This document shows, one piece after another, positions 6,405-8,773 of a stretch of 8,773 bases of DNA (positions are counted from its first letter, which is position 1; each line of letters opens with the position of its first letter). The DNA is taken from the NCBI GenBank assembly GCA_003555415.1, contig PWHX01000155.1:1-8773 (forward strand). The letters are read 5' to 3'. The notes under the pieces are model-generated. The model saw only the letters and a program-made list of their open reading frames with translations, was not told the origin of the DNA and did no database searches. Both the position numbers and the translations under genes were made by a program. This stretch comes from Syntrophomonadaceae bacterium (GTDB lineage: Bacteria; Bacillota; Dethiobacteria; SKNC01).

Positions 6405-7091
6405 ATGGAGTTTGAGTTTATTATGCGGGTAATGGTTGCTTTACTTTTAGGAACAGCCATTGGGGCAGAGAGACAGTGGAGGCATAAGATTGCTGATTTA
6501 AGAACTAACGCTCTGGTTTCAGTTGGGGCGTGTCTTTTTGTTTCCCTTTCGGTATTAATTATCGATGATGAGAGTCCTACTCGAGTTGCTGCCCAGATTG
6601 TCTCCGGCATAGGTTTTTTAGGTGCCGGTGTAATCCTGCGGGAAGGTTTTAATGTCCGGGGGATCAATACGGCAGCTACCCTTTGGTGTGCTGCGGCTAT
6701 TGGAGCCTTGTCGGGATATGGGTTCTTCTTTAATGCCCTGGTAGGTGCAGTTGTAATCTTAATCGCTAATATTTTACTGCGTTCCTTTCAACAAAAAGTT
6801 AACCGGGAGCATATTAAAAGCCAGGATATTGATTTGCCCCACCGCCTGGAGTTAATATGCCGCGGAGACGATGAGGAGGATATCCGCTCTTCGCTTATAG
6901 CTATGCTGGATAGTGGCCCCCTGGCCTTAACCTCCCTGTTCAAGGAGGACATGGATGAATCTGGGGAAATCCAGATACAGGCAGAATTACTTGTTCCTAA
7001 AGAAAAGCAAGCTTTGTTAGAGGAAATTGCCAGGGAATTGGGTTCCCGAGAAGGGGTCAGGTCTATTCGCTGGCAAATTGAGGCGAATTAA
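6405..7091 (+). CDS. MgtC/SapB-family membrane protein
   Basis: A 228-aa protein with an N-terminal membrane domain of about four or five helices and a soluble C-terminal domain. Numbered from ATG 6405, the hydrophobic start MRVMVALLLGTAIGAERQW is followed by ADLRTNALVSVGACLFVSL, then RVAAQIVSGIGFLGAGVIL, and NTAATLWCAAAIGALSG. These are conserved MgtC/SapB signatures including the conserved Arg and Gly positions. The last about 85 residues (HRLELICRGDD onward) look like the ACT-like regulatory tail seen in longer family members. MgtC in Salmonella matters for low magnesium growth and inhibits the F-type ATPase; the role of this homologue is unknown and need not be magnesium transport. It is preceded by the acylphosphatase gene and ends 36 bases from the convergent YolD-like gene. 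Confidence 0.88.
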   Translation: MEFEFIMRVMVALLLGTAIGAERQWRHKIADLRTNALVSVGACLFVSLSVLIIDDESPTRVAAQIVSGIGFLGAGVILREGFNVRGINTAATLWCAAAIGALSGYGFFFNALVGAVVILIANILLRSFQQKVNREHIKSQDIDLPHRLELICRGDDEEDIRSSLIAMLDSGPLALTSLFKEDMDESGEIQIQAELLVPKEKQALLEEIARELGSREGVRSIRWQIEAN

Positions 7092-7109
7092 CTTTTAAGT
7101 ATAGGGCTA

Positions 7110-7143
7110 AAAGGAATATTTGGCAGGCTATGGCCCTTCCTTT
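7110..7143. terminator. Weak candidate bidirectional terminator hairpin between convergent genes
   Basis: AAAGGAA (7110-7116) and its exact complement TTCCTTT (7137-7143) enclose a loop that can form a second short GGC/GCC stem. It lies at the convergent ends of the MgtC-family and YolD-like genes and overlaps the last codons of the latter. The stem is short and no clear U-tract follows, so this is tentative. Confidence 0.25.
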
Positions 7144-7475
7144 ACCTCTATTATTTCCTTTAGATTAATCATTTTAATTTCTTTATTGGAGGTCAGGACA
7201 ATGTTTAACTTTCCCTGTAGGGGATCAATTTTTTTTACCTCTCCCTTTAGACGGGAATAACTTTTCCCCGTTAGAAGCGTAACCTCAATAACCAGGCCCT
7301 GTTGGAGAGATTGGCTAATGAGAAATTGAAACTGTTCTTTTTGCTGGTCGTCTAAATTTGGCATACAGTATTTTTCCTCTTCCTCTTTTATTTTGTGGCA
7401 TTCATTTAGTTTTTTACGGTGTGCCGGCAGCATCAAACGACTGCAGCTAAACTGGTTAGAAAGCTTTTTGCTCAT
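7128..7475 (-). CDS. YolD-like protein, partner gene of the Y-family polymerase
   Basis: A 115-aa soluble protein resembling the YolD-like family, small proteins of Firmicutes and their phages whose genes sit beside UvrX/YqjW-type Y-family polymerases. The N-terminal segment SRLMLPAHRKKLNE (12-25) matches the family's LPEH-type region. It is followed by an acidic linker and a helix (about 42-60), then a small beta domain with LKGEVKKIDPLQGKL (76-90) and a final LKEIIEV strand. The ATG at 7475 overlaps the polymerase stop in a 4-base ATGA, with AGGGGGG eight bases upstream on the minus strand. It is therefore surely co-expressed and probably SOS-regulated with the polymerase. Computational work has proposed YolD-like proteins as UmuD-like partners; that function is not shown by this sequence. 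Confidence 0.82.
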   Translation of the reverse strand: MSKKLSNQFSCSRLMLPAHRKKLNECHKIKEEEEKYCMPNLDDQQKEQFQFLISQSLQQGLVIEVTLLTGKSYSRLKGEVKKIDPLQGKLNIVLTSNKEIKMINLKEIIEVKEGP

Positions 7476-8704
7476 TTCTTATGCCCCCCTATTTCTGTTG
7501 CCCATTCGAAGAGCTGTCCTCCGGAGGTTAAAGAAGAGGCTCTGAAAAGGCTTGTTACCCCGTAGCGTGTCCGGATATTATCTACCGCGTGGCTTAAGCT
7601 TGTTTTTTTCTCCCTGTCTTCAAAGAGGGATAACTGCATGTAACTGTCATCAAAAAGGCCGGAAAGGCTGACTCCTAATTTACGGACAGGACGCCGGTCC
7701 CAATAGGTGTCGAACAGTTTATGTACAATGGCGTACACATCCATAGTAACTGCTGTAGGTTCAGGTAATTTTTTTTGTCGGGAAAAACCTGTGGGTTGGT
7801 TAAAACTAGTTCCCCGGCAGTACAGGCTGACTACCTTCCCCATTTTATTTAAAGCTCGTGCTCTGCGGCAGACTTCTTCTGTTAGTTCCAGAAGGACAAC
7901 TTCAATTTCCCTTTTTTGCCCGTAGTCCCGGGGTAGAGTCATGGAGTGGCCTACCCCTTTTTGGACTTCCGTAGATTTGGCATAAATATTAGAATAATCA
8001 ATGCCCTGGGAATTCAGCCAGAGTATTTCACCGTTGATACCCCAGCGCCTCTTTAAAATTCCCTTGGGCATGCGGGCAAGGTCACCGATTTTTTTGATGC
8101 CTATACGCTGCAGGTTGTGTTCCATCCTGCTTCCTACCCCGAAAAGATCTCTAATAGGAAGGGGCCAGGTGTAACAAGTGTAATTATCATGGGATAGCTG
8201 AAAGATACCCTCCGGGTTTGCCTTGGCAAACCTGTCGCAGGCCATTTTAGCCTGGAGGGGGTTTTCACCTATACCTACCCGGCAGCGTATTCCCGTTTCT
8301 TGTAACACCTGTTGGTTAAGTTTCATTGCCATTCCCCTGGGGTTCGTTCCAAATAATTTTTCACATCCGGTCATGTCCAGAAACTGTTCATCAATGGAAT
8401 AAGGGACTACCCGGTCGGTAAACTGTTCAAAAATCTTGGTTATTTTAATGGATACATCGATATATCTTTGCATGTGGGGACGTACAAAAACAGCCTCCGG
8501 GCATAAGCTTTTGCATTCCCAGGCAGGCATTCCTGTTTTAACTCCAAAAGCCTTAGCTTTTTTGCTGGCAGCCAGGATAATCCCGTGCCGGCGCTTGGGG
8601 TCGCCGCATACCACAACAGGTTTTCCCTGCAGTGAAGGGTTATGGACAATTTCTACACTGGCATAAAAAGATTCCATGTCAGCGAGGAAAATTATTTTGA
8701 GCAT
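7472..8704 (-). CDS. Y-family translesion DNA polymerase, UvrX/UmuC-like
   Basis: A 410-aa Y-family polymerase predicted to copy damaged DNA with low fidelity during the SOS response. The palm motif LADMESFYASVE (7-18) carries metal ligand D9 and a likely steric-gate Tyr at 14. PYSIDEQFLDMTG (101-113) carries the other catalytic acids, D105 and E106. VGIGENPLQAKMA (143-155) and the helix-hairpin-helix region GVGSRMEHNLQRIGIKKIGDLA (189-210) are typical, followed by the little-finger domain. QLSLF at 357-361 is a canonical sliding-clamp-binding motif, placed internally as in E. coli UmuC and unlike the terminal motif of DinB. Start ATG 8704 has an AGGTAGGGTGA ribosome binding site. The upstream LexA-like box indicates damage induction. 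It could be named uvrX or dinB-like, but the UvrX/UmuC branch fits better. Confidence 0.94.
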   Translation of the reverse strand: MLKIIFLADMESFYASVEIVHNPSLQGKPVVVCGDPKRRHGIILAASKKAKAFGVKTGMPAWECKSLCPEAVFVRPHMQRYIDVSIKITKIFEQFTDRVVPYSIDEQFLDMTGCEKLFGTNPRGMAMKLNQQVLQETGIRCRVGIGENPLQAKMACDRFAKANPEGIFQLSHDNYTCYTWPLPIRDLFGVGSRMEHNLQRIGIKKIGDLARMPKGILKRRWGINGEILWLNSQGIDYSNIYAKSTEVQKGVGHSMTLPRDYGQKREIEVVLLELTEEVCRRARALNKMGKVVSLYCRGTSFNQPTGFSRQKKLPEPTAVTMDVYAIVHKLFDTYWDRRPVRKLGVSLSGLFDDSYMQLSLFEDREKKTSLSHAVDNIRTRYGVTSLFRASSLTSGGQLFEWATEIGGHKK

Positions 8705-8733
8705 TAGAGTTCACCCTACCTTTCAGTTGATTG

Positions 8734-8747
8734 CGAATATGTGTTCG
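8734..8747 (-). promoter_or_regulatory. LexA (SOS) operator upstream of the polymerase
   Basis: Read on the minus strand the site is CGAACACATATTCG, close to the Firmicute LexA/DinR box (GAAC, four bases, GTTC). One half is perfect (CGAAC) and the other has one change (ATTCG for GTTCG). It lies just downstream of an extended -10 element and about 30 bases before the polymerase start codon, where a bound repressor would block initiation. Confidence 0.8.
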
Positions 8748-8755
8748 TATTTGAA

Positions 8756-8764
8756 ATTATATCA
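8756..8764 (-). promoter_or_regulatory. Extended -10 promoter element of the polymerase-YolD operon
   Basis: On the minus strand TGATATAAT is a perfect TATAAT with the TGn extension. Initiation would fall around 8749, at the edge of the LexA-like box. The -35 region would lie beyond the end of the window and cannot be checked. Confidence 0.65.
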
Positions 8765-8773
8765 TATTTACTA

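Noticed and set aside
6338..6415. A 25-codon leader peptide before the MgtC-family gene, by analogy with the leader ORFs of Salmonella mgtC
   Set aside because: The ATG has AGGGG only about two bases upstream, the frame overlaps the true start, and there is no proline run or other leader signature.

Overview
The window looks like chromosomal housekeeping DNA of a low-to-mid GC Gram-positive bacterium, most likely a clostridial-type Firmicute. The reasons are strong AGGAGG-type ribosome binding sites, frequent TTG and GTG starts, the thiL-tsaE-tsaB-rimI-tsaD gene order, a Bacillus-type LexA operator, and a UvrX-like polymerase paired with a YolD-like protein. I cannot name the genus. I see no mobile element, CRISPR array, tRNA or rRNA.

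Layout: (1) 1-2857, plus strand. The last 33 codons of thiL are followed by tsaE, tsaB, rimI and tsaD. The first four genes are overlapping or nearly touching, and tsaD follows after a 47-base gap. TsaE, TsaB and TsaD make the t6A modification of tRNA; RimI is an N-terminal acetyltransferase that commonly travels with them. (2) 2858-3249, a 392-base non-coding region. It holds a candidate promoter, then five DnaA-box-like 9-mers in one orientation within 81 bases, then a very AT-rich leader. (3) 3250-5962, plus strand. murC (peptidoglycan precursor ligase) overlaps by 8 bases an unnamed radical SAM protein with a central PDZ-like domain and a DUF512-like C-terminus. (4) 6036-7091, plus strand. 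A small acylphosphatase and an MgtC/SapB-family membrane protein. (5) 7128-8773, minus strand, convergent with the rest. An SOS-type translesion cassette: an extended -10 promoter, a LexA-box-like palindrome, a UvrX/UmuC-like Y-family DNA polymerase and a YolD-like gene joined by an ATGA overlap.

The most interesting parts are the DnaA-box cluster at the start of a candidate murC promoter (possible coupling of replication initiation and cell-wall synthesis), the radical SAM-PDZ-DUF512-like protein encoded in a coupled arrangement with murC, and the compact LexA-controlled polymerase-YolD pair. The functions of the individual housekeeping genes are secure. The regulatory readings are inferences from motifs.
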